Below are positions 8,953 to 18,300 of a stretch of 64,000 nucleotides of DNA, in pieces. Source of the DNA: Sphingopyxis sp. (GTDB taxonomy: Bacteria > Pseudomonadota > Alphaproteobacteria > Sphingomonadales > Sphingomonadaceae); assembly GCF_016463645.1 (NCBI RefSeq), contig NZ_JAEMQX010000007.1:1-64000 (forward strand). The letters run 5' to 3'. Numbering within the stretch: position 1 is the first letter of the stretch; every line of letters begins with the position of its first letter. Under the pieces are notes generated by a model. That model had not been told where the DNA came from. It saw only the letters and a program-made list of their open reading frames with translations, and made no database searches. Position numbers and translations under genes: made by a program.

Positions 8953-10408
8953 AGCCGCTTCCTTCCTTGGGACGTTCCGCGGTTCCCGTCTTTGCCGGCG
9001 GCATCTGCTGAACCGGTGGGACGGCGGGAACCGCGGTGTCGGTGCGACCCAACAGGAACAGGTCGATCTCGGCCGGGTCGCCGACGCGCTCGGTTGGCAA
9101 GGTAACCTGGTTCGATTTGATCGGCTGGACGAGACGCGGGGTGACGACGATCAGCAATTCGGTTTCGCCGCGCTTGAAGCCCGACGAACGGAACAGCGAT
9201 CCGATGATCGGAATCGAGCCGAGCAGCGGCACCTGGCGCACCGTCGTCGCGAAATCCTGACGGATCAGCCCGGCGATGGCGAAGGATTCGCCATCGCGCA
9301 GTTCGAGCGTGGTCGACGCGCGCCGCGTCTGGAGTCCCGGGATGGTGATGTCGTTGAGGACGATCGAATTGTTCGGATCGATCGAGCTGACCTCGGGCTC
9401 GACGATCATGTTGATCACGCCGTCGGCGAGGATCGTCGGCGTGAAGCCCAGGCTGACGCCGAAGGGCTTGAACTCGATCGTGATGCTCGCGCCACTGCTA
9501 TCGCCGCCAAGGCCTCCGCCGCCCTGGACGACGGGAATCGGAAATTCGCCGCCGGCGAGGAAGCTCGCCTTTTCGCCCGAGAGCGCGACGAGCGTCGGTT
9601 CGGCGAGCGTCTTCGCCAGCCCCTTGTCCTCAAGTGTGTCGAGCACGCCAAGGATATTGAGTCCCCCCAGCGTGAAATTCTTGCGGAAAATACCGAAGCT
9701 TTCGGTGATCGACGAAAGCTTCAATACGCCCTCGCCGGTATCCGGGTCGGGAATGAGCTGCGCGCCGTTGCCCAGCACGCCGTCGAAACTGCCCGACCGG
9801 TTGCGAAGGAAGCCGCTGACGCCGATTTCCTTGCCAGTCTGGCGGTTGATTTCCGAAAAACGAACCTCCAGCATCACCTGCTGGCTCGACCCGACCCCCA
9901 TCATGTTGACGACCTTGTCGCCCGCATAGGTGCCCGCGATCTGGACCGCGTTCTGCGCCGCCGAAGCGCTGCTGACGACGCCCGACAGCACGACCGCGTC
10001 GTTCGCGATGCGGGCGCTGATATTTTCCCCGGGCATCAGTTCCGAAAGCTGGCGGCGCAGCGACAGAACATCGGGGCCGACCGCGACGTCGACGATGGTG
10101 ATGACGCGCCCGCCCTTGTCATAGACGGTCAGGCTGGTCGTCCCCATCTTCTTGCCGAGCACATAGATGGAGCGGTCGGAAATCGGCATGATGTCCGCAA
10201 TCTCTTCGGACCCGATCATCGCGCGGCCGAAGGGACGGTCGAGCGTCACCGTCTGGCTCTTGTTGAGCGGCACGTCGAGCTGTCCGGCGTGGACGCCGGC
10301 AGCGCTCATCTGCGCGTGCGCGACGGGCGACACGGCGGCGAAGGCCAGCGGCAGCGCGAGCGCAAGAGCGACCCGGCGCATGACGCGGCGGCGATTGTCA
10401 CGAGCCAT
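8942..10408 (-). CDS. cpaC: CpaC/RcpA secretin of the Tad pilus
   Basis: A 488-residue outer-membrane secretin. A signal peptide (RRVALALALPLAFAAVSPVA, cleavage after AHA) leads into the T2SS/T3SS N-terminal domain (GQLDVPLNKSQTVTLDRPFG), a BON-like domain (MPGENISARIANDAVVLSGV) and the C-terminal secretin domain (GKEIGVSGFLRNRSG, ALSGEKASFLAGGEFPIPV and REVPLLGSIPIIGSLF-like end). I use the ATG at 10408, which overlaps the cpaB stop by 11 bp; an ATG at 10381 is a plausible alternative. The Pro-rich C-terminal tail overlaps the start of the small lipoprotein gene. Confidence 0.93.
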   Translation of the reverse strand: MARDNRRRVMRRVALALALPLAFAAVSPVAHAQMSAAGVHAGQLDVPLNKSQTVTLDRPFGRAMIGSEEIADIMPISDRSIYVLGKKMGTTSLTVYDKGGRVITIVDVAVGPDVLSLRRQLSELMPGENISARIANDAVVLSGVVSSASAAQNAVQIAGTYAGDKVVNMMGVGSSQQVMLEVRFSEINRQTGKEIGVSGFLRNRSGSFDGVLGNGAQLIPDPDTGEGVLKLSSITESFGIFRKNFTLGGLNILGVLDTLEDKGLAKTLAEPTLVALSGEKASFLAGGEFPIPVVQGGGGLGGDSSGASITIEFKPFGVSLGFTPTILADGVINMIVEPEVSSIDPNNSIVLNDITIPGLQTRRASTTLELRDGESFAIAGLIRQDFATTVRQVPLLGSIPIIGSLFRSSGFKRGETELLIVVTPRLVQPIKSNQVTLPTERVGDPAEIDLFLLGRTDTAVPAVPPVQQMPPAKTGTAERPKEGSGYEY

Positions 10409-11354
10409 GGCGTTTGACCTCATAGGTGGTGGTGGAAACGCCGCGGACGATTTCGACCGACGGCCCTGCGGGACGCGGCGGCACGGCGGGTGCAGGCGCG
10501 CGCGGCGCGGCATAGCGCGGCGCCGTCACCGGGGTTTCGCTGTAGAAACCGGGCGGCAGGCCGGCTAGGCCGGGCGAGGATTGCGGTTGGCCGCGGCGTG
10601 ACACCGAGCGCCAGCCGCCGCCCAGATCCTGCTGGGTAACGGTCTGGTTGGCGCCGTCCTCGATGCTCGTCACGTTGCGAAGCGCGAGCGAGATGGTGCC
10701 GACCTCGCTTGCCAGCGCGAGTTTCTGCGCGCCGAAGGCATCGACCTCCAGCGTCGCAGTCTTCGCGACCTTCGGGTCGGTCTTGTCCTCGTCGGATACC
10801 TGGTCGACCGCGATGACGCGCACCTTTTCCAGCACAATGTCGGTCATCCGGTCCTTGTCGCCGGCACCCTCGCCGCCCATTTCGCGCGTCACGAGCACGT
10901 CGACGACATCGCCGGGGGTCACGAGCCCGCCGACGCCGGTCACCGCGTTGACCCCGACCGCGACGGCGCGCATCCCCTCGGGAAGCAGCGCCGAGACCGC
11001 GGCGCGACCGCCGGTTCCGGTGATCTTGGATGAAAGAATGGGTTCGCCGACCGCGATCGGGCGCAGCGCCACGCGCGGACCGCGCGGATTGCCGACGACA
11101 CCGATGGCCGTCCTCAACGCCCCTTCAGGCATCGAAGCGGCGGGCCAGCCGACAATTTTCGTATTCTGTGCGGTCAATTCGGTGCCGAAATCCAGCGGCT
11201 GCGCCGCCACCAGCACCGGCACAAGCTGCGCCTGTTCGGTCCGCAGCTTTTCCTGCTTTTCAATCCCGCTGAAATAGGCGTTCGCCAAAAAAGCGACGAA
11301 CAAGCCTAAAACGACTGCCACCCCGGCAACTATGCCGTTCCGTCCCGAAAACAT
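10398..11354 (-). CDS. cpaB: CpaB/RcpC periplasmic pilus assembly protein
   Basis: A 318-residue protein with one N-terminal membrane anchor (GIVAGVAVVLGLFVAFLANA) followed by an SAF/beta-clip domain (LVPVLVAAQPLDFGTELTAQ through SKITGTGGRAAVSALLPEGM) and an RcpC-type domain (GDVVDVLVTREM). The C-terminal tail is rich in Pro and Ala. CpaB sits in the periplasm and is thought to stabilise the CpaC secretin. It is the first gene after flp and is separated from it by a 26-nt hairpin that could modulate read-through. Confidence 0.93.
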   Translation of the reverse strand: MFSGRNGIVAGVAVVLGLFVAFLANAYFSGIEKQEKLRTEQAQLVPVLVAAQPLDFGTELTAQNTKIVGWPAASMPEGALRTAIGVVGNPRGPRVALRPIAVGEPILSSKITGTGGRAAVSALLPEGMRAVAVGVNAVTGVGGLVTPGDVVDVLVTREMGGEGAGDKDRMTDIVLEKVRVIAVDQVSDEDKTDPKVAKTATLEVDAFGAQKLALASEVGTISLALRNVTSIEDGANQTVTQQDLGGGWRSVSRRGQPQSSPGLAGLPPGFYSETPVTAPRYAAPRAPAPAVPPRPAGPSVEIVRGVSTTTYEVKRHGS

Positions 11355-11383
11355 AGGCCGCCCCCACTGACCTGAACAATATT

Positions 11384-11409
11384 GACCGGACGCTATTCAG
11401 CGTCCGGTC
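11384..11409 (-). terminator. Hairpin between flp and cpaB
   Basis: GACCGGACGCT (11384-11394) and AGCGTCCGGTC (11399-11409) form a perfect 11-bp stem with a 4-nt loop, 12 bp after the flp stop codon in the direction of transcription. It is followed by AATATTGTT rather than a long T-run. In Tad loci the pilin is made in large excess over the machinery, and a partial terminator or mRNA-stabilising hairpin at this place would explain that. Whether it terminates is inferred. Confidence 0.75.
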
Positions 11410-11420
11410 GATAAAGAGCT

Positions 11421-11609
11421 TTAGGGGGTAGGCGTGTATTCGAGATTGTCGATCTCACCTGCCGCTCGTTCCATCGCGCCGCCGATGGCGTCGCCGAGAA
11501 TGACCGAACCGGCGGCGATGCCAGTGCCGATGATCGCGAGGATCAGGACATATTCCGCGGCCGAAGCGCCGCTTTCGTCACGCACGAAATTCTTCAGAAA
11601 ATTCTTCAT
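11421..11609 (-). CDS. flp: Flp/Fap-type pilin
   Basis: A 62-residue pilin with a short basic leader (MKNFLKNFVRDESG) followed by ASAAEYVLILAIIGTGIAAG. Cleavage is expected after the Gly, placing the conserved Glu-Tyr pair at +5/+6 of the mature protein. The hydrophobic segment and the short, acidic C-terminus are typical of Flp pilins. A strong ribosome binding site AAGGAG (11618-11623) precedes the ATG. A small hairpin, ACCGCC (11624-11629) with GGCGGT (11637-11642), lies in the leader just upstream of that site. Confidence 0.95.
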   Translation of the reverse strand: MKNFLKNFVRDESGASAAEYVLILAIIGTGIAAGSVILGDAIGGAMERAAGEIDNLEYTPTP

Positions 11610-12104
11610 TGGTCCGACTCCTTACCGCCACCGAGAGGCGGTGATGTCCGGCCTGCCCTCCCCCATGGAGGCGGTCGGACATTCCCGGGGAAGGAGTGCA
11701 TAGGAACCGACGCGACCCGGTTTTGAAACTGCGGCTTGCGCCGGTTCAACCTGTCAATGCGGCCCCCCCTCAGGAACCCCATGATTGAAACGCTTTTGCC
11801 CGCTACGGTCAATAAATTATTAACCTGCATTACCAGCACTTTAATAACTAATTTTTGTTAACCATTTGGCAGAAAACCGCCGATTTGAGGTTAACGGTGC
11901 TCGTGAGTCGCTCGCGAGTCGGCGGCGATTCGTAACTATTAGTTACCGCGCACTTTTTGACCTTGCGGAGCGACCGGGCTGCATTTCGACGCGATGCCGC
12001 TCCGCCACGGCCCCGCACCTCCTCGCGCACTGCAACCAAGTCCCCTACGATTTGTTAACCATGCCGACTTTACAAGCTCCACAGGACAGGGGAAGGTTTG
12101 CGAC
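11610..12104. promoter_or_regulatory. Divergent AT-rich promoter region between flp and a membrane protein gene
   Basis: This ~495-bp gap holds no gene I can support. The stretch 11800-11950 is much more AT-rich than its surroundings and contains several TTAAC/GTTAA words. TTAA-N7-TTGA at 11809-11823 (read on the minus strand) differs by one base from the alphaproteobacterial CtrA site TTAA-N7-TTAA, and CtrA controls flp/pilA in several relatives. Promoters for flp (minus) and for 12105 (plus) should lie here, but I cannot assign -35/-10 boxes with confidence. Confidence 0.4.
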
Positions 12105-12896
12105 ATGACCAGTCGGGCAATCCGGACGATGAAGGAGCGGCTGTTCCGCCAGAGCGTGCGCTTCGTTGCGCCGCTGGAGGACAAGGTTCGCGGGCTGCTG
12201 CTCGGCTGGACGGTCGTGGTCGCGCTGATCTGCCTCATCCGCATCCTGTTTCCCGTCATGCCCGCGCATGGTCTGCCGTCGTTGCTGGTGCTGTTCGTGC
12301 CGCACATGCTGATCCTCGCGAGCCCCTTCTTGGCCTATTGGACCGCCAATGCGCTGTTCCCGCGCGGCACCGACTTCGGGCAACCCGAAATCCGCCTCGC
12401 GCGCGTTGGAAGCTGGCGCTCGCTGGGCGTGCTGGAGGCTCGCGACCATCCGGCCTTCGGTCCCGTCGGGATCATGGCGTCGTTGTTGCTCGGCATGTTG
12501 CTGAACGTCCCGGTCCGTACCGCCGAATTCATGGCGGGCGTTCCCGCAATGACGGGGTCGGCGCCCATATGGGGCCAGATGATCTATTTCGCGATGGCGA
12601 CCGATCTGATCGTCATGAATTTTCTCTACACACTCTGCTTCTTCATGGCGCTGCGCCGTATGCCCTTTTTCCCACGCATGCTGCTTCTGGCTTGGGGTGT
12701 CGACGTCGCCTCGCAAATCCTGATCGCCCAATATGTCAGCGGCGCGCCGCACCTGCCCGCAGAGGTCGCGGCGGCGATCGCCCCGCTGCTGGAGAGCAAT
12801 CTCAAAAAGGCGTTCATCAGCATCGTTATCTGGATGCCCTATCTGATCCTGTCCGAACGCGTGAATGTCACCTATCGCTGGCGCCAGCCGGCGTAG
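12105..12896 (+). CDS. Polytopic inner-membrane protein of unknown function
   Basis: A 263-residue protein with about five hydrophobic helices (LLLGWTVVVALICLIRILFP, SLLVLFVPHMLILASPFLAY, VGIMASLLLGMLLNV, LIVMNFLYTLCFFMAL, and AFISIVIWMPYLILS). I start at ATG 12105 because the purine-rich AGGGGAAGG lies 9 bases upstream; the frame is open further 5' but without a good start site. The C-terminal end IWMPYLILSERVNVTYRWR resembles the end of DUF2569 proteins, a weak similarity noted from memory. It is transcribed away from the tad operon and its role is unknown. Confidence 0.7.
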   Translation: MTSRAIRTMKERLFRQSVRFVAPLEDKVRGLLLGWTVVVALICLIRILFPVMPAHGLPSLLVLFVPHMLILASPFLAYWTANALFPRGTDFGQPEIRLARVGSWRSLGVLEARDHPAFGPVGIMASLLLGMLLNVPVRTAEFMAGVPAMTGSAPIWGQMIYFAMATDLIVMNFLYTLCFFMALRRMPFFPRMLLLAWGVDVASQILIAQYVSGAPHLPAEVAAAIAPLLESNLKKAFISIVIWMPYLILSERVNVTYRWRQPA

Positions 12897-13101
12897 CCGT
12901 CGATTACTGTCGCCGCCGGGACGAGCCTGCGCCCCCGGGGCGTTTCTGTAAGCAACTCACTGCAATCGAACGGGAAGTAGGCGACGGTCTGTCGCAATAA
13001 CCTCACCGATGATCTGTATAATGCTGCCTTAACCATATTGCGGTGCAGCATGGCGAGCCGATCGAGGTTAACCTCGCTGAAACAGCAAGGGGTCGTTCGT
13101 C

Positions 13102-15285
13102 ATGTCAAGCCTGTACATCTCGCCCGCCGGTTCCGGGGACAAAAGTGGCCGCGATATCGACAATGCAGCGTCGATCGGTTCGCTCAACACGATGATCGGA
13201 CGGGCGGGACCGGGGGGAGAGGTGCTGCTGCTGGCCGACAAAGGCGATTATAACGTCACCGGCATCCTGGGTATCACGCGCGGCGGGGCGGACGGCCAGC
13301 CGGTGGTGGTGCGCGGCATCGATTCCGCCGGCAAGGCCATGGCCGCGCAGTTCACCGGCTCGCGCGCCCCCGACTGGCAAGCGGGCGATGCTTCGGGCAA
13401 CGAGCTGTTCAAACTCGGCACCGGCGCGGACAATCTCATGTTCCGCGACTTGCAGATCGACAATGTCGGCACCGCCTTCCGCGTCACCGCCGATCTCGGC
13501 AATCTCCATATCGAGGATGTTGACGCGAACAATGTCCGCCGCTTCTTCGAGGATTATGCCAGCGCGCCCTCGGGTACCGCGACGATCAGCGGGCTGACGA
13601 TCCGCGATGTCGACGTGCAGGGCTTTTCGAGAGCGGCGATCCGCCTCCAGTACGACACCAGCAATGTGGTGATCGACAATGTGAGGGCGGACATGGCCGG
13701 GCAAACGGGCGACGACCTGCCCGCAGGTGTGCATCTCGACGGCACCGTGCACAATGTTACACTGAGCCGGGTGGTGATGGAGAATATCCAGAGCACCGCC
13801 GGTGCCTATTTCAACGGCGATGGCTTCGCAAGCGAGCGCGGCGTCCATGACGTACGCTTCATCGACACGGTCGCACGCGGCAACAGCGACGGCGGCTACG
13901 ACCTGAAGTCGAGCGGCACGTTGTTGATCCGCGCACTCAGCGAGGAGAACGGTCGCAACTACCGGCTGTGGGACGAGGCGACGCTGATCGATTCGGTCGG
14001 CCTGAACCCGGTGCTGCGCGGCGGCATCTCCGAACAGAACCAGCTCTGGCTCGATGACGCTGCCAACGTCACCGTGATCGGCGGACGCTTCGATGATGCC
14101 GGATCGCGCACCAAGGTGATCTCCTCGCAGGGGCGGCTCATCCTGGAGGGCGTCGAGATCACCCGGTCCGAACTCGCGACGCTTGCCACCCGCGATTCGC
14201 TCGCCGGTCTGGTCGGTGTCGAGACGATCCGCGAAACGTTGACCGTCGATCAGGGCGAAGCCTCGCCCGGCGCGACCGACTTTATCGCGCTGCTTCCACT
14301 GCCCGCCACCGCCACCGCGGATGCGATGCTCGGCACTGCGGGCGACGACATCTTTCTTGTCGATGACACCGATGACCGGATCACCGAAGCCGCCGGCGCC
14401 GGGTTCGACCGGATCGAGACGACGCTCGACAGCTATACCCTCGGCGGGAATGTCGAGGCATTGATCCGCCGTGGCGCCGCCGATTTCACGGGCGATGGAA
14501 ACGCGCTCGCCAACGCGATGATCGGCGGCGCGGGTAGCGACACGCTGGGCGGGCTGGGCGGTAATGACGACATCGCCGGCAATTCGGGCGATGATACGCT
14601 CGCGGGCGGTAATGGCGAGGATCTGCTCCGGGGCCAGTCGGGTGCCGACGTGCTGATTGGCGGCTGGCAGTCGGATACGCTCACCGGCGGCATGGGCGCG
14701 GACCGGCTGGTCGGCGACCAGGAATGGCTGAGCAGCCAAGGCGCCAACGACCGGCTCGACGGCGGCGACGACGCCGACCTGCTGATCGGCGATGCGACCA
14801 ATGTCTATGGCAGCGGCAAGGGAGGCAACGACCGGCTGACCGGTGGCGCGGGCAACGACATACTGATCGGCGACGGCGACGTGATGCGGGACAGCGCGAG
14901 GGGCGGCGCCGACACGCTGGAGGGCGGCGACGGCAATGACTGGCTCTATGGCGACGGCCGGGAGGCGGCCGCGACGGTGACCGGCGGCGCCGACAAGCTC
15001 TATGGCGGCGACGGCCCCGATCACCTGATCGGCGGCGGCGGCAACGACCTGCTCGCTGGCGGAGCTGGCGCCGACTGGTTCGTCTTCGCGCCCGGATCGG
15101 GTGCCGACGAGATCAGCGACTTCGCCCCGGGCACGGACCATATCGATCTCAGCGCCTTCGACATCGCATACGAGCAGCTCGGTTTCACGACGAGCAGCGA
15201 CGGGGTCCGCATCACCATGGGCGCAGACAGCATCTTCGTCCGCGGCGCGCAGGCGTTTTCGCCCGACGATTTCGTCTTCGGCTGA
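13102..15285 (+). CDS. Secreted parallel beta-helix protein with RTX repeats (727 aa)
   Basis: Residues 1-400 form a right-handed beta-helix of the pectate-lyase-like type (short strands such as [18 protein letters not shown] and [19 protein letters not shown]). Residues about 400-690 carry calcium-binding RTX nonapeptides, GGxGxDxLx, in blocks ([31 protein letters not shown]). The C-terminus ([20 protein letters not shown] to DFVFG) is the usual uncleaved type I secretion signal region. No N-terminal signal peptide is present, as expected for type I export. It has a full paralogue converging from the other side and an ABC exporter nearby. The substrate of the helix domain is unknown; an adhesin, epimerase or polysaccharide-active role are all possible. 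Confidence 0.85.
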   Translation: MSSLYISPAGSGDKSGRDIDNAASIGSLNTMIGRAGPGGEVLLLADKGDYNVTGILGITRGGADGQPVVVRGIDSAGKAMAAQFTGSRAPDWQAGDASGNELFKLGTGADNLMFRDLQIDNVGTAFRVTADLGNLHIEDVDANNVRRFFEDYASAPSGTATISGLTIRDVDVQGFSRAAIRLQYDTSNVVIDNVRADMAGQTGDDLPAGVHLDGTVHNVTLSRVVMENIQSTAGAYFNGDGFASERGVHDVRFIDTVARGNSDGGYDLKSSGTLLIRALSEENGRNYRLWDEATLIDSVGLNPVLRGGISEQNQLWLDDAANVTVIGGRFDDAGSRTKVISSQGRLILEGVEITRSELATLATRDSLAGLVGVETIRETLTVDQGEASPGATDFIALLPLPATATADAMLGTAGDDIFLVDDTDDRITEAAGAGFDRIETTLDSYTLGGNVEALIRRGAADFTGDGNALANAMIGGAGSDTLGGLGGNDDIAGNSGDDTLAGGNGEDLLRGQSGADVLIGGWQSDTLTGGMGADRLVGDQEWLSSQGANDRLDGGDDADLLIGDATNVYGSGKGGNDRLTGGAGNDILIGDGDVMRDSARGGADTLEGGDGNDWLYGDGREAAATVTGGADKLYGGDGPDHLIGGGGNDLLAGGAGADWFVFAPGSGADEISDFAPGTDHIDLSAFDIAYEQLGFTTSSDGVRITMGADSIFVRGAQAFSPDDFVFG

Positions 15286-15308
15286 GCCCCGCGTCAGCCG
15301 AAGACGAA
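15271..15308. terminator. Long inverted repeat at the junction of two converging RTX genes
   Basis: TTCGTCTTCGGCTGA (15271-15285) and TCAGCCGAAGACGAA (15294-15308) are perfect inverted copies separated by 8 bp. They arise because both converging genes end with the same codons (for Phe-Val-Phe-Gly and stop), so the coding sequences themselves form the palindrome. It would fold into a 15-bp stem in either transcript and probably serves as a bidirectional terminator. Confidence 0.75.
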
Positions 15309-18300
15309 GTCCGCCTGATCGAGTGCGGTAACGCCGCGCACGAAGATCGTGTCGGTGCCACCCAGCTGGATCGTCACCCCCGCGCTGCTCGTGGTGAAGC
15401 GTAGCGCCTCATAGGCGATGTCGAAGGCGCTGAGGTCGATCCGGTCGGCCTCGGCGCCGCCGCGCGCGAAGTCGGTGATCTCGTCGGCGCCCGATCCGGC
15501 CGCGAAGACGAAACGATCGCTCCCGCCCCCGCCGGTCAGCTTGTCCGCCCCGCCGCGCGCGCCGGCCGCCATGTTGACCGCATCGCCGTACAGCACATCG
15601 TTGCCGAGCCCGCCTGTCAGCGTATCGGCGCCGCCGACCCCGTTCGCGGTCATGCTCATCCCGTCGCCGACCAGTACATCATCGCCATCGCCGCCGTCGA
15701 GATTGTCCCTGGCGGCCAGCGAAGAGATCCATTCGGTATCGCCGACGAGGAGATCGTTGCCCGCGCCGCCATAGAGCCGGTCGGTCTGCTGGCCACCGTA
15801 CAGCGTGTCGTCGCAATCATCGCCGTAGAGCGCATCCTCGTTCTTACCGCCATCGAGCCGGTCGGCGCCGATGCCGCCGCGCAACGTGTCGTTGCCGTCG
15901 TCGCCCGAGAGCGCATCGTCGCCTTCGCCGCCGGTCAGCACATTGGCTCCGGCGCTGCCCAGCAATACGTCGGTGAAGGCGGAGCCCTGAGCATTCTCGA
16001 TACTCACCAGCCGGTCGCCCATGGCATCGCCGCCAGTCGCAGTCTGCGCGCGCAGGTTGACCAGCACACCGCCGAGCGAACCAGCATATTCCGCAGTGTC
16101 CGATCCCGCGCCGCCGTCGAGTATATCGCCGCCCGCCCCGCCGCGCAGCACATCCGCGCCGTCGCCGCCAGCCAGCCGATCCTCGCCGCCGCTGCCGACG
16201 ATGAAATTGTCGAGCGCATTGCCCGTCATCGTCGCGCCGATCGTTCCGGTATAGACGAGCTCCTCGATATTGGCGCCAAGCGTGTAGCTGGTCGCGGCGG
16301 TGCGGATGCGGTCGCGTCCCTCGCCCGCCGCCTCGATTACCTGATCGCCGGCTTCGTAGACGACATAGAGGTCGTTGCCCGTGCCGCCGCGCAGCACGTC
16401 ATTGCCGCTGCCGCCATCGAGCTGGTCGTCGCCAACCCCGCCGATCAGCACGTCATCGCCGCCGCGCCCATAGAGCATGTCGCCGACCAGGAGATCGTCG
16501 GTGCCGGTGATGCTGTCGGCATAGTTGGAGCCGATCACCGTCTCGATGCCGATCAGCCGGTCGCCTTCGGCCTCGCCGCCGCGATTGACATTGGTCGCGA
16601 GGTTCACGATGATCGCGGCCGACTTGGTGTAATCGACCTGATCGCGTCCCGCACCGCCGTCGAGGAGGTCGGCGCCGGCACCGCCCACCAGCTTGTCGTC
16701 ACCGTCGAGCCCGTAGAGCACGTCATTCAGCGCCTTGCCGTAGAGGCTGTTGTCGAGCGCATTGCCCTTGCCGGCGAAGCTGCCGCTGCCGGTATAGCTC
16801 AGATCCTCGACACCCTCAGCCAGCGTCAGCGACGACAGGCTGGTGCGCACGATATCGACCCCGCCGCCGATCGCCTCGGTCACTTGGTCGCCTGCATTGT
16901 CGACCACATAGCTGTCATCCCCCGCGCCGCCGATCATCACATCCGAGCCCGCGCCGCCATCGATCGCGTCGTTGCCATCGCCGCCCTCGAGCCTGTTACC
17001 ATTGGCATCGCCGGTCAGCGTATCGGTAAAACCACTGCCGACTACAGCCTCGATACCGGAAAGACTGTCGCCCTGCGCGTCGCCGCCCGACACGGCGCCA
17101 GTGGCGAGGTTGATTTTCACCCCCGCGGCGCTGCCCGAATAGACCGCGGTATCGAACCCGCCCGCACCATCGATCCGGTCGCCGCTGGCGCCGCCGACAA
17201 GAAGCTGGTCGGCGCCATCCCCGATCAGCGTGTCCGCAAAGCCCGTGCCGATGAAGCGCTCGACGCCATCGAACCGGTCGCCCTCGGCCTCGCCGCCGCT
17301 GCTCGTACCGGTCTGGAGGTTGATCGAGATCGCCACCGCGTTACCGCCGTAATCGACCGTATCGATCCCGTCGCCACCGATCAGCGTGTCGGCTCCTGCG
17401 CCGCCCTGAAGCAGGTCATCCCCGCCGCGGCCGTCGAGCCGGTCGGCGCCCGCGCTGCCATACAGCGCCTCGGCCGCAGCAGTGCCCGCGAGCATGTCGG
17501 CAAAGGCCGAGCCCGCGACGGCTTCGATACTCGTCAGCCGGTCGCCCGCCGCATCCCCGGTGCTGGCCTGCACCGACAGGGCAAGATCGACCTGCACCGA
17601 CGCCGCCGAACCCGAATAATCGGCGGTATCGAAGCCATCGCGCCCATTGAGCAAGTCCGCGCCGGCACCGCCGGTCAGCCGGTTGTTCCCGGCCTCGCCG
17701 GTCAGCGCATCGTCGAATGCCGAGCCGATCAGATCCTCGATCGCGACCAAGCTGGCCCCGCCCGAGGCCGTGCCTGCGACCAGGTCGGCCGTCACCGCGC
17801 TCGCACTGCTCGAAAAGTCCGCCGCATCGGTGCCGGCACCGCCGTCGAGCCGGTCCGCGCCGCCCTTGCCGGCCAGCCGGTCGTCGCCCGCGCCGCCCGA
17901 CAGCGCGTTGGCGGCGCCATCGCCGACCAGCACATCGCCGAAACGCGAGCCGACGAGATTCTCGATCCCAGCCAGCACATCGCCCTGGGCATCGCCGCCA
18001 GTGCCGGTGCCGCCCAACAAGGCGGTCACTCCCGCGCCGCTCGCCGCATAATCGGCGGTGTCGGTCCCCGCGCCGCCGGTCAGCCGGTCTGCGCCCGCGC
18101 CGCCGATCAGGACGTTGTCGAACGCGTCGCCAGTCAGTGCGTCATCGAAGCGCGAGCCGATCAGCCGTTCGATCCCCTGAAGCCGGTCGCCCTGGGCATC
18201 GCCGCCTGCACCGGCGCCCGCAACAAGGTCGACCATGACCGCCGCACCGCTGCCTGAATAGTCAGCGCTGTCGAACCCGGCGCCGCCGATCAGCGTGTCG

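Noticed and set aside
13105..15141. Minus-strand open frame of 678 codons opposite the 727-aa RTX gene
   Set aside because: Artifact of the repetitive GC-rich RTX sequence; the plus-strand frame has coherent beta-helix and calcium-binding repeats.
16884..18257. Plus-strand frame of 457 codons within the giant RTX gene
   Set aside because: Repeats in it mirror the RTX nonapeptide DNA on the other strand; no independent coding signal.
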